DNA of 16,732 nucleotides, from NCBI GenBank assembly GCA_035630615.1, contig DASQKI010000119.1, positions 1 through 16,732 of the forward strand, given 5' to 3'. Made by a program: the position numbers and the translations under genes. This document shows, piece by piece, positions 1 to 7,061 of this stretch. Source of the stretch: DATFRX01 sp035630615. Lineage in GTDB: Bacteria; Actinomycetota; Actinomycetes; Propionibacteriales; Nocardioidaceae. The first letter of the stretch is position 1. Each line of letters starts with the position of its first letter. The notes beneath the pieces are model-generated. The model saw nothing but the letters and a program-made list of their open reading frames with translations, searched no databases and was not told the DNA's origin.

Positions 1-54
1 CGCCATTTCCCATCCACGACGATCGGCTGTTTGCGCCGGACTGGTGCGACACGC

Positions 55-71
55 CCGACCTCGGGGGTCGG
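55..71. other. Inverted repeat upstream of rpsJ
   Basis: Arms CCGACC (55-60) and GGTCGG (66-71) flank a 5-nt loop, giving a perfect 6-bp stem. It lies 57 nt before the rpsJ start, where S10-operon leaders often carry regulatory structure. There is no T-tract, so it does not look like a classical terminator. I see no convincing -35/-10 pair in positions 1-128, so the operon promoter may lie further left, possibly in or after a tuf gene outside the window. Function is unknown. Confidence 0.35.
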
Positions 72-128
72 AGAAATGGGGCGAGTGACGCGACCGCAGC
101 GGTACGAGCAGAAGGACGAAGGGCAGCG

Positions 129-437
129 ATGGCGGGACAGAAGATCCGCATCAGGCTCAAGGCCTACGACCATGAGCAGATCGACAGTTCCGCGCGCAAG
201 ATCGTCGACACGGTCACGCGTACGGGCGCGAAGGTGGCTGGCCCGGTGCCGTTGCCGACGGAGAAGAACGTGTTCTGCGTGATTCGCTCGCCGCACAAGT
301 ACAAGGACAGCCGTGAGCATTTCGAGATGCGCACGCACAAGCGACTGATCGACATCATCGATCCGACGCCCAAGACGGTCGACTCGCTGATGCGGCTCGA
401 CCTGCCGGCCGGCGTCGACATCGAGATCAAGCTCTGA
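129..437 (+). CDS. rpsJ: 30S ribosomal protein S10
   Basis: S10 sits in the head of the small subunit. In many bacteria it also joins NusB/NusG antitermination complexes (family knowledge). The 102-residue product begins MAGQKIRIRLKAYDH and contains the SPHKYKDSREHFEMR block and THKRLIDIIDPTPKTVDSL near the C-terminus, all hallmarks of S10 at normal length. The ATG at 129 follows a purine-rich GAAGGG about 5 nt upstream and matches the usual actinobacterial N-terminus. It is the first gene of the S10 block, 13 nt before rplC. An overlapping frame starting at 31 is only a shadow. Confidence 0.98.
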   Translation: MAGQKIRIRLKAYDHEQIDSSARKIVDTVTRTGAKVAGPVPLPTEKNVFCVIRSPHKYKDSREHFEMRTHKRLIDIIDPTPKTVDSLMRLDLPAGVDIEIKL

Positions 438-450
438 GGACGACGAACCC

Positions 451-1116
451 ATGAGCACGTACACCCGCACCGTGAAGGGCCTGCTGGGCACCAAGCTCGG
501 CATGACCCAGACCTGGGACGAAAACAACCGCGTCGTACCGGTGACCGTGATCGCCGTCGGGACCAACGTCGTCACCCAGATCCGTTCACCGGAGTCCGAC
601 GGCTATTCGGCCGTGCAGATCGGGTTCGGCGAGGTCAACGCCCGCAAGGTGACCAAGCCCAAGGCCGGTCACTTCGCGAAGGCTGGGGTGACGCCGCGGC
701 GCCATCTGATGGAGATCCGCACCGACGACACCAGCGACTACGAGTTGGGCCAGGAGCTCAGCCCGGACGTGTTCACCGCCGGCGACCAGATCGACGTGAC
801 CGGCACGAGCAAGGGCAAGGGCTTCGCCGGCGTCATGAAGCGGCACGGCTTCCACGGTGTCGGCGCCTCCCACGGCGCGCACCGCAACCACCGCAAGCCC
901 GGCTCGATCGGCGGGTGCGCGACGCCGGGCCGGGTATTCAAAGGCCTGCGGATGGCCGGCCGGATGGGCAACGAAACCGTCACCACTCAAAACCTCACGG
1001 TCCACTCGGTCGACACCGAGAAGGGCCTGATCCTGGTCAAGGGTGCGATCCCCGGTCCGAAGGGCGGCGTCGTCGTCCTGCGCACCGGGGTGAAGGCGAA
1101 GGGAGCTGACCAGTGA
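451..1116 (+). CDS. rplC: 50S ribosomal protein L3
   Basis: L3 is an early assembly protein of the large subunit, and its long loop reaches toward the peptidyl transferase centre. The 221-residue product shows GLLGTKLGMTQ (10-20), the glycine-rich TGTSKGKGFAG (117-127), the HGAHRNHRKPGSIGG loop (141-155) and TPGRVFKGLRMAGRMGN (158-174). This is full length for the family. Within the loop, the position just before ATPGRVFKG is Cys156, as in other actinobacterial L3 proteins I recall, where enterobacteria carry a methylated Gln nearby. GAGGA overlaps the rpsJ stop about 10 nt before the ATG. The stop overlaps the rplD start by 4 nt (GTGA). Confidence 0.98.
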   Translation: MSTYTRTVKGLLGTKLGMTQTWDENNRVVPVTVIAVGTNVVTQIRSPESDGYSAVQIGFGEVNARKVTKPKAGHFAKAGVTPRRHLMEIRTDDTSDYELGQELSPDVFTAGDQIDVTGTSKGKGFAGVMKRHGFHGVGASHGAHRNHRKPGSIGGCATPGRVFKGLRMAGRMGNETVTTQNLTVHSVDTEKGLILVKGAIPGPKGGVVVLRTGVKAKGADQ

Positions 1117-1784
1117 CCGACACCGACACAGGCTCGCTCACCGTCGACGTGCTCAACGCCAAGGGCAAGAAGGCCGGATCGGTCGACCTGCCGGCCGAGC
1201 TGTTCGACGCCCAGGTCAACGTGCCGCTGATCCACCAGGTCGTCGTGGCCCAGCAGGCCGCGGCGCGCCAGGGCACGCACGCCACCAAGACCCGGGGCCA
1301 GGTCGCCGGTGGCGGCCGCAAGCCTTACCGCCAGAAGGGCACCGGCCGAGCCCGCCAGGGTTCGATCCGGTCGCCGCAGTTCGCCGGCGGCGGCGTCGTG
1401 CACGGCCCGCAGCCGCGTTCCTACGCCCAGCGGACACCGAAGAAGATGAAGGCCGCGGCGCTGCGCGGCGCGCTGTCCGATCGGGCTCGTGCCGGCCGCG
1501 TCCACGTCGTCGAGTCGCTCGTGGACGGCGACACCCCGTCGACCAAGCAGGCTGTCACCGCGCTGCGTCGCGTCAGTGAGCGGCCACGCGTCCTGGTCGT
1601 GCTCGACCGCGACGACGAGGTCACCTGGCTCAGTCTGCGCAACGTCGACGCGGTGCACGTGTTGGTCTCCGACCAGCTCAACACCTACGACGTGCTGCTG
1701 TCCGACGACGTCGTCTTCACCAAGGGCGCCTACGACGCGTTCGTCGCGGCCCGTACGTCCGATGACTCGGAAGCGGGTGAGTGA
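1113..1784 (+). CDS. rplD: 50S ribosomal protein L4
   Basis: L4 binds 23S rRNA and its extended loop lines the peptide exit tunnel. In E. coli it also represses its own S10 operon (family knowledge; no matching leader hairpin is demonstrable here). The 223-residue protein carries the loop signature RKPYRQKGTGRARQGS (about 69-84) and FAGGGVVHGPQPRSY (about 90-104), then the globular part with RVLVVLDRDD. The GTG start at 1113 lies inside the rplC stop (GTGA overlap), with GAAGGGAG about 7 nt upstream. This arrangement suggests coupled translation. The C-terminus is a short acidic tail, SDDSEAGE. Confidence 0.98.
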   Translation: MTDTDTGSLTVDVLNAKGKKAGSVDLPAELFDAQVNVPLIHQVVVAQQAAARQGTHATKTRGQVAGGGRKPYRQKGTGRARQGSIRSPQFAGGGVVHGPQPRSYAQRTPKKMKAAALRGALSDRARAGRVHVVESLVDGDTPSTKQAVTALRRVSERPRVLVVLDRDDEVTWLSLRNVDAVHVLVSDQLNTYDVLLSDDVVFTKGAYDAFVAARTSDDSEAGE

Positions 1785-2095
1785 CCGTGACCAGCCTCTA
1801 CAAAGACCACCGCGACGTCTTGATCGCGCCGGTCGTCAGCGAGAAGAGCTACGGGTTGCTGGACCAGAACAAATACACGTTCGTGGTCCGTCCGGACGCC
1901 AACAAGACCGAGATCAAGATCGCCGTCGAGGAGATCTTCGGCGTCAAGGTCACCGCGGTCAACACGATGAACCGTCAGGGCAAGCGGCGTCGCACCCGCT
2001 ACGGCTGGGGCAAGCGACCCAACGCCAAGCGGGCGATCGTCAGCGTGGCCGAGGGCGAGCGCATCGACATCTTCGCCGGACCTGGTACGGCGTGA
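1781..2095 (+). CDS. rplW: 50S ribosomal protein L23
   Basis: L23 is at the mouth of the exit tunnel and is the docking point for trigger factor and SRP (family knowledge). The 104-residue product has the typical DVLIAPVVSEKSYGLLDQN N-terminal region, followed by IFGVKVTAVNTMNRQGK and the basic RRRTRYGWGKRPNAKRAIV stretch. The GTG start at 1781 overlaps the rplD stop by 4 nt. A second in-frame GTG at 1787 is possible but has poorer SD spacing. Its Gln-Asn pair uses CAG-AAC at 1865-1870, the one exception to the codon-pair pattern described under findings. Confidence 0.97.
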   Translation: MTVTSLYKDHRDVLIAPVVSEKSYGLLDQNKYTFVVRPDANKTEIKIAVEEIFGVKVTAVNTMNRQGKRRRTRYGWGKRPNAKRAIVSVAEGERIDIFAGPGTA

Positions 2096-2111
2096 GCGAG
2101 GGCTGAGACAG

Positions 2112-2942
2112 ATGGCTATCCGTAAGTACAAGCCGACGACGCCGGGCCGTCGCGGCGGCTCCGTGGCCGACTTCTCCGAGGTCACGCGGAGCACGCCCGA
2201 GAAAAGCCTCGTGCGCCCGCTGCCCAAGAAGGGCGGCCGCAACAACCAGGGTCGGATCACCACCCGGCACCAGGGCGGCGGCCACAAGCGCGCGTACCGC
2301 GTGATCGACTTCCGCCGGGCCGACAAGGACGGTGTGCCGGCCAAGGTCGCACATATCGAGTACGACCCGAACCGGACCGCTCGGATCGCGCTGCTGCACT
2401 ACGTCGACGGCGAGAAGCGCTACATCATCGCGCCGGAGGGACTCAAGCAGGGCATGCGGGTCGAGGCCGGCGTCGGTGCCGACATCAAGGCGGGCAACAA
2501 CCTGCCGCTGCGCAACATCCCGGTCGGCACGACCGTGCATGCCATCGAGCTGCGGCCCGGTGGCGGAGCCAAGCTCGGTCGATCCGCGGGCGCCGGCGTC
2601 CAACTGGTCGCCAAGGAGGGTCGCCGAGCCCAGCTGCGGCTGCCGTCGGGTGAGATGCGCTACGTCGACGTCCGCTGCCGAGCCACGGTCGGCGAGGTCG
2701 GCAACTCCGAGCAGTCCAACATCAACTGGGGCAAGGCCGGTCGGATGCGGTGGAAGGGCAAGCGCCCGTCGGTCCGCGGCGTCGCGATGAACCCGGTCGA
2801 CCACCCGCACGGTGGTGGTGAGGGCAAGTCGTCCGGCGGTCGCCACCCGGTGTCGCCGCAGGGCCAGCCTGAGGGTCGCACCCGCAAGCGCAAGGCCAGC
2901 GACCAGATGATTGTCCGCCGCCGCAAGTCCGGAAAGCGTTGA
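2112..2942 (+). CDS. rplB: 50S ribosomal protein L2
   Basis: L2 bridges the subunits near the peptidyl transferase centre. The 276-residue protein has the OB-fold region with RKYKPTTPGRRGGS (4-17), RHQGGGHKRAYR (52-63) and the family hallmark VDHPHGGGEGKSSGGR (229-244), including His231, probably equivalent to the functionally important E. coli His229. The C-terminus ends in basic MIVRRRKSGKR. After GGRHPVSP, residue 250 is Gln (codon CAG at 2859-2861). To my knowledge most bacteria have Trp there (PWG). ATG at 2112 follows rplW by 16 nt, with only a weak SD. Confidence 0.98.
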   Translation: MAIRKYKPTTPGRRGGSVADFSEVTRSTPEKSLVRPLPKKGGRNNQGRITTRHQGGGHKRAYRVIDFRRADKDGVPAKVAHIEYDPNRTARIALLHYVDGEKRYIIAPEGLKQGMRVEAGVGADIKAGNNLPLRNIPVGTTVHAIELRPGGGAKLGRSAGAGVQLVAKEGRRAQLRLPSGEMRYVDVRCRATVGEVGNSEQSNINWGKAGRMRWKGKRPSVRGVAMNPVDHPHGGGEGKSSGGRHPVSPQGQPEGRTRKRKASDQMIVRRRKSGKR

Positions 2943-2957
2943 GAAGGGGCCTGAGCT

Positions 2958-3239
2958 GTGCCACGTAGTCTGAAGAAGGGCCCGTTTGTCGACGACCACC
3001 TGATCAAGAAGGTGGACGTGCAAAACGACAGCGGCTCGAAGCAAGTCATCAAGACCTGGTCGCGCCGGTCGATGATCGTGCCGGCGATGATCGGCCACAC
3101 GATCGCCGTACACGACGGGCGCAAGCACGTGCCGGTCTTCATCACCGACGCGATGGTGGGCCACAAGCTGGGCGAGTTCGCACCCACGCGCACCTTCCGT
3201 GGGCACGAGAAGGACGACCGCAAGAGCCGGCGTCGCTGA
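2958..3239 (+). CDS. rpsS: 30S ribosomal protein S19
   Basis: S19 forms a complex with S13 in the small-subunit head and contacts the A-site tRNA region. The 93-residue product starts MPRSLKKGPFVDDHL and has the WSRRSMIVPAMIGHTIAVH core (54-72), then GHKLGEFAPTRTFRGH, at the standard family length. GTG at 2958 is preceded by GAAGGGG with about 9-nt spacing. Starts of this form are common in this window. The gene lies 15 nt after rplB and 34 nt before rplV. Confidence 0.98.
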   Translation: MPRSLKKGPFVDDHLIKKVDVQNDSGSKQVIKTWSRRSMIVPAMIGHTIAVHDGRKHVPVFITDAMVGHKLGEFAPTRTFRGHEKDDRKSRRR

Positions 3240-3273
3240 TGAGCGGTCAGCCGAAAACGAGAGAACGAGAGTC

Positions 3274-3729
3274 ATGAGTGTGACAGAGCGAGGACGTGTA
3301 AGCGCCCGCCGCGACAGCCTGCTCGGCGACGAGCCAGGAGCGTTCGCGGTGGCGCGCTTCGCCCGAGTGACTCCGATGAAGGCTCGCCGCGTGGTGAACC
3401 TGATCCGCGGGCTCCCGGTCGACGACGCGCTCAACCTGATGCGGTTCGCGCCGCAGGCGGCGTCGGAGATCGTCTACAAGCTGTTGGAGAGCGCGATCGC
3501 CAACGCGGAGTCGGCCGAGGGTCTCGACCGCGAGACCTTGGTCGTGACCAAGGCGAAGGTCGACGAGGGCCCGACGCTGCGCCGATTCCGGCCGCGCGCC
3601 CAGGGCCGGGCTTACCGGATCAACAAGCGCACCAGCCACATCACCGTGGTCGTGCAGCCGCCGCCCGAGGACGAGCCGACGCCTGACGAAGGCACGAAGT
3701 CGAACAAGAGCAAGAGGAGGGCCCGCTAG
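3274..3729 (+). CDS. rplV: 50S ribosomal protein L22
   Basis: L22 has a beta-hairpin that lines the exit tunnel and is the usual site of macrolide-resistance changes. The 151-residue product has a core of about 24-128. ARFARVTPMKARRVVNLIRG (28-47) opens the fold, and the hairpin tip lies around 103-116 (RRFRPRAQGRAYRI). The N-terminal extension 1-23 and the Pro/Glu then Lys/Arg-rich tail 129-151 lie outside the core. An upstream in-frame ATG at 3199 lies inside rpsS. I prefer 3274 because it leaves a normal N-terminus and avoids a 41-nt overlap, although its SD is weak. The stop overlaps the rpsC GTG by one base (TAGTG). Confidence 0.96.
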   Translation: MSVTERGRVSARRDSLLGDEPGAFAVARFARVTPMKARRVVNLIRGLPVDDALNLMRFAPQAASEIVYKLLESAIANAESAEGLDRETLVVTKAKVDEGPTLRRFRPRAQGRAYRINKRTSHITVVVQPPPEDEPTPDEGTKSNKSKRRAR

Positions 3730-4601
3730 TGGGACAGAAGGTCAACCCGCACGGGTTCCGTCTCGGCATCTCCACCGATCACAAGAGCCGGTGGTACGCC
3801 GACAAGCTTCACAAGGCGTACGTCGGTGAGGACGTCGCGATCCGCAAGATGCTGACCAAGGGCATGGATCGGGCCGGCATCTCCCGGGTCGAGATCGAGC
3901 GCACCCGCGACCGGGTCCGCGTCGACATCCACACCGCACGGCCGGGCATCGTCATCGGCCGGCGCGGCGCCGAGGCCGAGCGACTGCGCGGCAACCTCGA
4001 GAAGCTCACCGGCAAGCAGGTGCAGCTCAACATCCTCGAGGTCAAAAACCCCGAGCTCGACGCGCAACTGGTCGCTCAGGGCGTCGCCGAGCAGCTGTCA
4101 GGTCGGGTGCAGTTCCGTCGCGCGATGCGCAAGGCGATGCAGACGACGATGCGCGCCGGTGCCCAGGGCATCCGGATCCAGTGCTCCGGTCGTCTCGGCG
4201 GCGCGGAAATGTCGCGGTCGGAGTTCTACCGCGAAGGTCGGGTGCCGCTGCACACGCTGCGGGCCGACGTCGACTACGGGTTCTACGAGGCTCGGACGAC
4301 GTTCGGTCGGATCGGCGTCAAGGTCTGGATCTACCGCGGCGAGGTCGCGGGCACCCGCGCCGAGCGCGAGGCCCAAGCGGCTGCGCGGGCCGCGGCACCG
4401 GGTCGCGGTCGTCGCGACCGGGGTCGCCGGCCAGACCGCGGTGACCGAGGTGACCGTGGTGACCGTCGCGGTGGCGGCGATCGTGGCGCTCCGGCGTCGG
4501 GCTCGACCGGCGGCGCGGCCAACGCGTCGGCTCCGGCGTCCGAGTCGAGCTCGTCCGCACCGCCCGCCGAGGGATCGGCGAACGCGGGGACGGAGGGCTG
4601 A
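3729..4601 (+). CDS. rpsC: 30S ribosomal protein S3 with RGD-repeat tail
   Basis: S3 lies at the mRNA entry tunnel of the 30S head. The 290-residue product starts MGQKVNPHGFRLGI. It has a KH domain with the GxxG loop as GRRG (77-80) and the C-terminal S3 fold ending near VKVWIYRGEVAG (198-208). Residues from about 212 onward are low complexity: an Ala-rich stretch, then an Arg/Gly/Asp block with three RGD units (237-245), then a Ser/Ala/Gly/Pro tail. That makes it clearly longer than the roughly 210-230 residue core family. GTG at 3729 overlaps the rplV stop. rplP follows 2 nt after the stop. Confidence 0.97.
   Translation: MGQKVNPHGFRLGISTDHKSRWYADKLHKAYVGEDVAIRKMLTKGMDRAGISRVEIERTRDRVRVDIHTARPGIVIGRRGAEAERLRGNLEKLTGKQVQLNILEVKNPELDAQLVAQGVAEQLSGRVQFRRAMRKAMQTTMRAGAQGIRIQCSGRLGGAEMSRSEFYREGRVPLHTLRADVDYGFYEARTTFGRIGVKVWIYRGEVAGTRAEREAQAAARAAAPGRGRRDRGRRPDRGDRGDRGDRRGGGDRGAPASGSTGGAANASAPASESSSSAPPAEGSANAGTEG
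4437..4463 (+). repeat. 9-bp tandem repeat encoding RGD units in S3
   Basis: Three consecutive 9-nt units of the form CGN-GGT-GAC encode Arg-Gly-Asp three times in frame within the rpsC tail. Only the third base of the Arg codon varies (C, A, T). The in-frame, codon-length unit suggests growth by slippage while the reading frame was kept. It is part of a longer Arg/Gly/Asp-rich stretch, not a CRISPR or mobile element. Confidence 0.85.
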
Positions 4602-4603
4602 CC

Positions 4604-5023
4604 ATGTTGATGCCACGTCGTACCAAGCACCGCAAGCAGCACCACCCGAAGCGGGGTGGGATGGCCAAGGGCGGCACCCGGCTCGCCTTCGGCGACTACG
4701 GCATCCAGGCCGTGGAGGGCCACTACGTCACCAACCGGCAGATCGAGTCGGCCCGGATCGCGATGACCCGACACATCAAGCGCGGCGGCAAGGTGTGGAT
4801 CAACATCTACCCCGACCGGCCCCTGACCAAGAAGCCCGCCGAGACCCGGATGGGCTCGGGCAAGGGCTCGCCCGAGTGGTGGATCGCCAACGTTAAGGCC
4901 GGACGCGTGATGTTCGAGCTGTCCGGTGTGCCGGAGGACATCGCTCGCGAGGCGCTGCGTCGCGCGATGCACAAGCTCCCTATGAAGTGCCGGTTCGTCA
5001 GCCGCGAGGCAGGTGATTTCTGA
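4604..5023 (+). CDS. rplP: 50S ribosomal protein L16
   Basis: L16 helps position the A-site tRNA elbow and is a late assembly protein. The 139-residue product starts MLMPRRTKHRKQHHP, contains GDYGIQAVEGHYVTNRQIE and the conserved ETRMGSGKGSPEWW (80-93), and has normal family length. Arg82 in that motif corresponds to the arginine hydroxylated in E. coli. I cannot tell whether it is modified here. An ATG at 4610 is also in frame, but the MLxPRR start is the family form. The TGA overlaps the rpmC ATG by one base (TGATG). Confidence 0.98.
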   Translation: MLMPRRTKHRKQHHPKRGGMAKGGTRLAFGDYGIQAVEGHYVTNRQIESARIAMTRHIKRGGKVWINIYPDRPLTKKPAETRMGSGKGSPEWWIANVKAGRVMFELSGVPEDIAREALRRAMHKLPMKCRFVSREAGDF

Positions 5024-5442
5024 TGGCCACGGCGAGTGCCGCGCTGCTGCGTACTTCCACCGAGGAAGACCTGGAGCGCCAGCTGAAGGAGGCCAAGGAG
5101 GAGCTGTTCAACCTCCGATTCCAGGCCGCTACCGGACAGCTCGAGAGCCACGGACGGCTTCGTACGGTCCGCCGCGACATCGCCCGGATCTACACGGTGT
5201 TGCGGGAGCGCGAGCTCGGCATCATCGGCTTCATCGAGCCGGAAGAGGCGCCGGTCGTGGACGAGGCGGAGGCCGAGGAGGCCGATGCCGAGGAGGCCAA
5301 GCCGAAGAAGAAGGCCGCCAAGAAGTCCACGGCCAAGAAGGCCGAGGCCAAGGACGACGCCGACGCAACCGACGAGGCGTCGACCGATCAGGGCGAGAGC
5401 ACCGACGAGGGCGCGTCCGCAGACGAAGGGGACGCCAAGTGA
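5023..5442 (+). CDS. rpmC: 50S ribosomal protein L29 with long charged tail
   Basis: L29 binds near the tunnel exit next to L23. The family core is about 60-75 residues. Here it corresponds to roughly 10-70 (TEEDLERQLKEAKEELFNLR, then RRDIARIYTVLRERELG). The product is 139 residues because of a C-terminal extension: an acidic part (72-92), a Lys/Ala-rich part resembling histone H1-like tails (93-110), and a second acidic Asp/Glu/Ser/Thr part (111-139). The frame stays open with the same high-GC codon use up to the GTGA overlap with rpsQ, so I see no frameshift. The tail could reach the nascent chain or stay disordered (inference). Confidence 0.95.
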   Translation: MATASAALLRTSTEEDLERQLKEAKEELFNLRFQAATGQLESHGRLRTVRRDIARIYTVLRERELGIIGFIEPEEAPVVDEAEAEEADAEEAKPKKKAAKKSTAKKAEAKDDADATDEASTDQGESTDEGASADEGDAK

Positions 5443-5735
5443 CAGACAAGGACACCGTGGTGACCGACACGAGCGCGCCGTCGCGCACCGCCCGTCGCAA
5501 GACCCGTGAGGGCCTGGTCGTCGGCGACAAGATGGACAAGACCGCCGTCGTCGCCGTTGAGGACTGGGTCAAGCACCCGCTCTACGGCAAGGTCATGCGC
5601 CGGACCAACCGGCTGAAGGCCCACGACGAGCAAAACGAGTGCGGCGTCGGCGACCGCGTCCGCGTCATGGAGACGCGGCCGCTGTCGGCCACGAAGCGCT
5701 GGCGCGTCGTCGCGGTTCTCGAGAAGGCCAAGTAA
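5439..5735 (+). CDS. rpsQ: 30S ribosomal protein S17
   Basis: S17 is a small OB-fold protein that binds 16S rRNA early in 30S assembly. From the GTG at 5439 the product has 98 residues. About 18 precede the core, which runs RRKTREGLVVGDKMDKT, HPLYGKVMRRTNRLKAHDE, then GDRVRVMETRPLSATKRWRV. I chose 5439 because it overlaps the rpmC stop by 4 nt (GTGA) and GAAGGGGA sits about 6 nt upstream. In-frame GTGs at 5457 and 5460 are alternatives, with AAGGA close by. It closes the S10 block, 14 nt before rplN. Confidence 0.96.
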   Translation: MTDKDTVVTDTSAPSRTARRKTREGLVVGDKMDKTAVVAVEDWVKHPLYGKVMRRTNRLKAHDEQNECGVGDRVRVMETRPLSATKRWRVVAVLEKAK

Positions 5736-5749
5736 GGGCGGAGTGAACG

Positions 5750-6118
5750 ATGATCCAGCAGGAGTCGCGACTCAAGGTCGCCGACAACACCGGTGCCAAG
5801 CAGATCTTGTGCATCCGGGTGCTCGGTGGCTCGGGTCGTCGCTACGCGGGTATCGGCGACGTCATCGTCGGGACCGTCAAGGACGCGATTCCCGGTGGCG
5901 CGGTCAAGAAGGGCGAGGTCGTCAAGGCCGTCATCGTCCGGACCGCGAAGGAGCGTCGTCGCCCCGACGGTTCGTACATCCGATTCGACGAAAACGCCGC
6001 GGTGCTGTTGCAGACCAACGGGGAGCCGCGCGGCACCCGAATCTTCGGCCCGGTCGGCCGGGAGCTTCGGGAGAAGAGGTTCATGAAGATCATTTCGCTG
6101 GCTCCGGAGGTGCTGTGA
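5750..6118 (+). CDS. rplN: 50S ribosomal protein L14
   Basis: L14 lies at the subunit interface and contributes to intersubunit bridges. It is also the binding site of the silencing factor RsfS (family knowledge). The 122-residue product is very typical: MIQQESRLKVADNTGAK, IGDVIVGTVKDAIPGG, KAVIVRTAKERRRPDGSYI and GTRIFGPVGRELREK. It opens the spc block. GGAG about 6 nt upstream can serve as SD. There is no sign of a separate promoter in the 14-nt gap, so S10 and spc blocks are probably cotranscribed. The stop overlaps rplX by one base. Confidence 0.98.
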   Translation: MIQQESRLKVADNTGAKQILCIRVLGGSGRRYAGIGDVIVGTVKDAIPGGAVKKGEVVKAVIVRTAKERRRPDGSYIRFDENAAVLLQTNGEPRGTRIFGPVGRELREKRFMKIISLAPEVL

Positions 6119-6492
6119 TGGTGAAGCCTCTGAGCATCAAGAAGGGTGACCTCGTACGCGTGGTCGCCGGTCGCGACAAGGGCGCCGAGGGCAAGGTCAT
6201 CTCGGTCCAGCCCGAAAACGACCGGGTGATTGTCGAGGGCGTCAACCGGGTCAAGCGGCACACCAAGGTCGTCCAGAGTGGCGGCCGGGCCGGCACGACC
6301 GGCGGCATCGTCACGCAGGAGGCGGCGGTCCACATCTCCAACGTGATGCTGCTCGTCGAGGACGACGGCGACAAGGTCCCGACCCGGGTCGGTTTCCGAC
6401 GCGACGAGGTGACCAAGACGCGGCCGGACGGCTCGACGTACACCGCGCACCGCAGCGTTCGCATCGCGAAGCGGACCGGCAAGGAGATCTGA
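6118..6492 (+). CDS. rplX: 50S ribosomal protein L24
   Basis: L24 starts 50S assembly by binding the 5' end of 23S rRNA. The 124-residue product begins MVKPLSIKKGD and has a KOW motif (about 8-30, with VRVVAGRDKGAEGKV), then VNRVKRHTK and GGIVTQEAAVHISNVML. Its length is slightly above the approximately 105-residue family norm, as in other actinobacteria I recall. The ATG at 6118 overlaps the rplN stop (TGATG), followed at once by a GTG that encodes Val2. A frame open from 5743 upstream is a shadow within rplN. The stop overlaps rplE by one base. Confidence 0.97.
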   Translation: MVKPLSIKKGDLVRVVAGRDKGAEGKVISVQPENDRVIVEGVNRVKRHTKVVQSGGRAGTTGGIVTQEAAVHISNVMLLVEDDGDKVPTRVGFRRDEVTKTRPDGSTYTAHRSVRIAKRTGKEI

Positions 6493-7061
6493 TGACTGAG
6501 ACGCCGACGAAGGCGCCTGCACCGCGTCTGAAGACGCGCTATCGCGACGAGGTTCGCTCGCAGCTGCAGGACGACTTCGGCTATGCCAACGCCATGCAGG
6601 TGCCCGGACTGGTCAAGATCGTCGTCAACATGGGCGTCGGCGAGGCGGCGCGCGACTCGAAGCTGATCGAGGGCGCGACCCGCGACCTCGCCGCGATCAC
6701 CGGCCAGAAGGCCGCCGTGACGCGGGCCCGCAAGTCCATCGCGCAGTTCAAGCTGCGGGCGGGCATGCCGATCGGCGCCCACGTGACACTGCGTGGCGAC
6801 CGGATGTGGGAGTTCCTCGACCGGCTGCTGTCGCTGGCGCTGCCGCGAATCCGTGACTTCCGCGGCCTGTCGCCTCGGCAGTTCGACGGCCGCGGCAACT
6901 ACACGTTCGGCCTCGACGAGCAGGTGATGTTCCTCGAGGTCAACCAGGACAAGATCGACCGGTCGCGAGGCATGGACGTCACCGTGGTGACGACCGCGAC
7001 CAACGACGACGAGGGACGGGCACTGCTCACCAAGCTCGGCTTCCCCTTCGCGGAGCGATGA
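6492..7061 (+). CDS. rplE: 50S ribosomal protein L5
   Basis: L5 joins the 5S rRNP with L18 and contacts the P-site tRNA. The 189-residue product shows MQVPGLVKIVVNMGVGEA near residue 36, then ITGQKAAVTRARKSIAQFKLR, and RDFRGLSPRQFDGRGNYTFG in the C-terminal half, all standard. The ATG overlaps the rplX stop (TGATG), so translation is probably coupled. In the first ten residues, TETPTKAPA is a short Pro/Ala lead-in seen in other high-GC L5 proteins. Its stop lies inside the first copy of a 14-nt direct repeat. Confidence 0.98.
   Translation: MTETPTKAPAPRLKTRYRDEVRSQLQDDFGYANAMQVPGLVKIVVNMGVGEAARDSKLIEGATRDLAAITGQKAAVTRARKSIAQFKLRAGMPIGAHVTLRGDRMWEFLDRLLSLALPRIRDFRGLSPRQFDGRGNYTFGLDEQVMFLEVNQDKIDRSRGMDVTVVTTATNDDEGRALLTKLGFPFAER

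Noticed and set aside
2040..3434. A 464-codon reading frame on the - strand across rplW-rplV
   Set aside because: It is antisense to rplB, rpsS and rplV, whose products are clear. Such long antisense frames are expected where GC-rich third positions suppress stops. The translation resembles no domain I recognise.
4437..4463. The 9-nt repeat in rpsC as a CRISPR-like or mobile repeat
   Set aside because: The units are directly adjacent, lie inside a coding frame, and encode Arg-Gly-Asp. There are no spacers.
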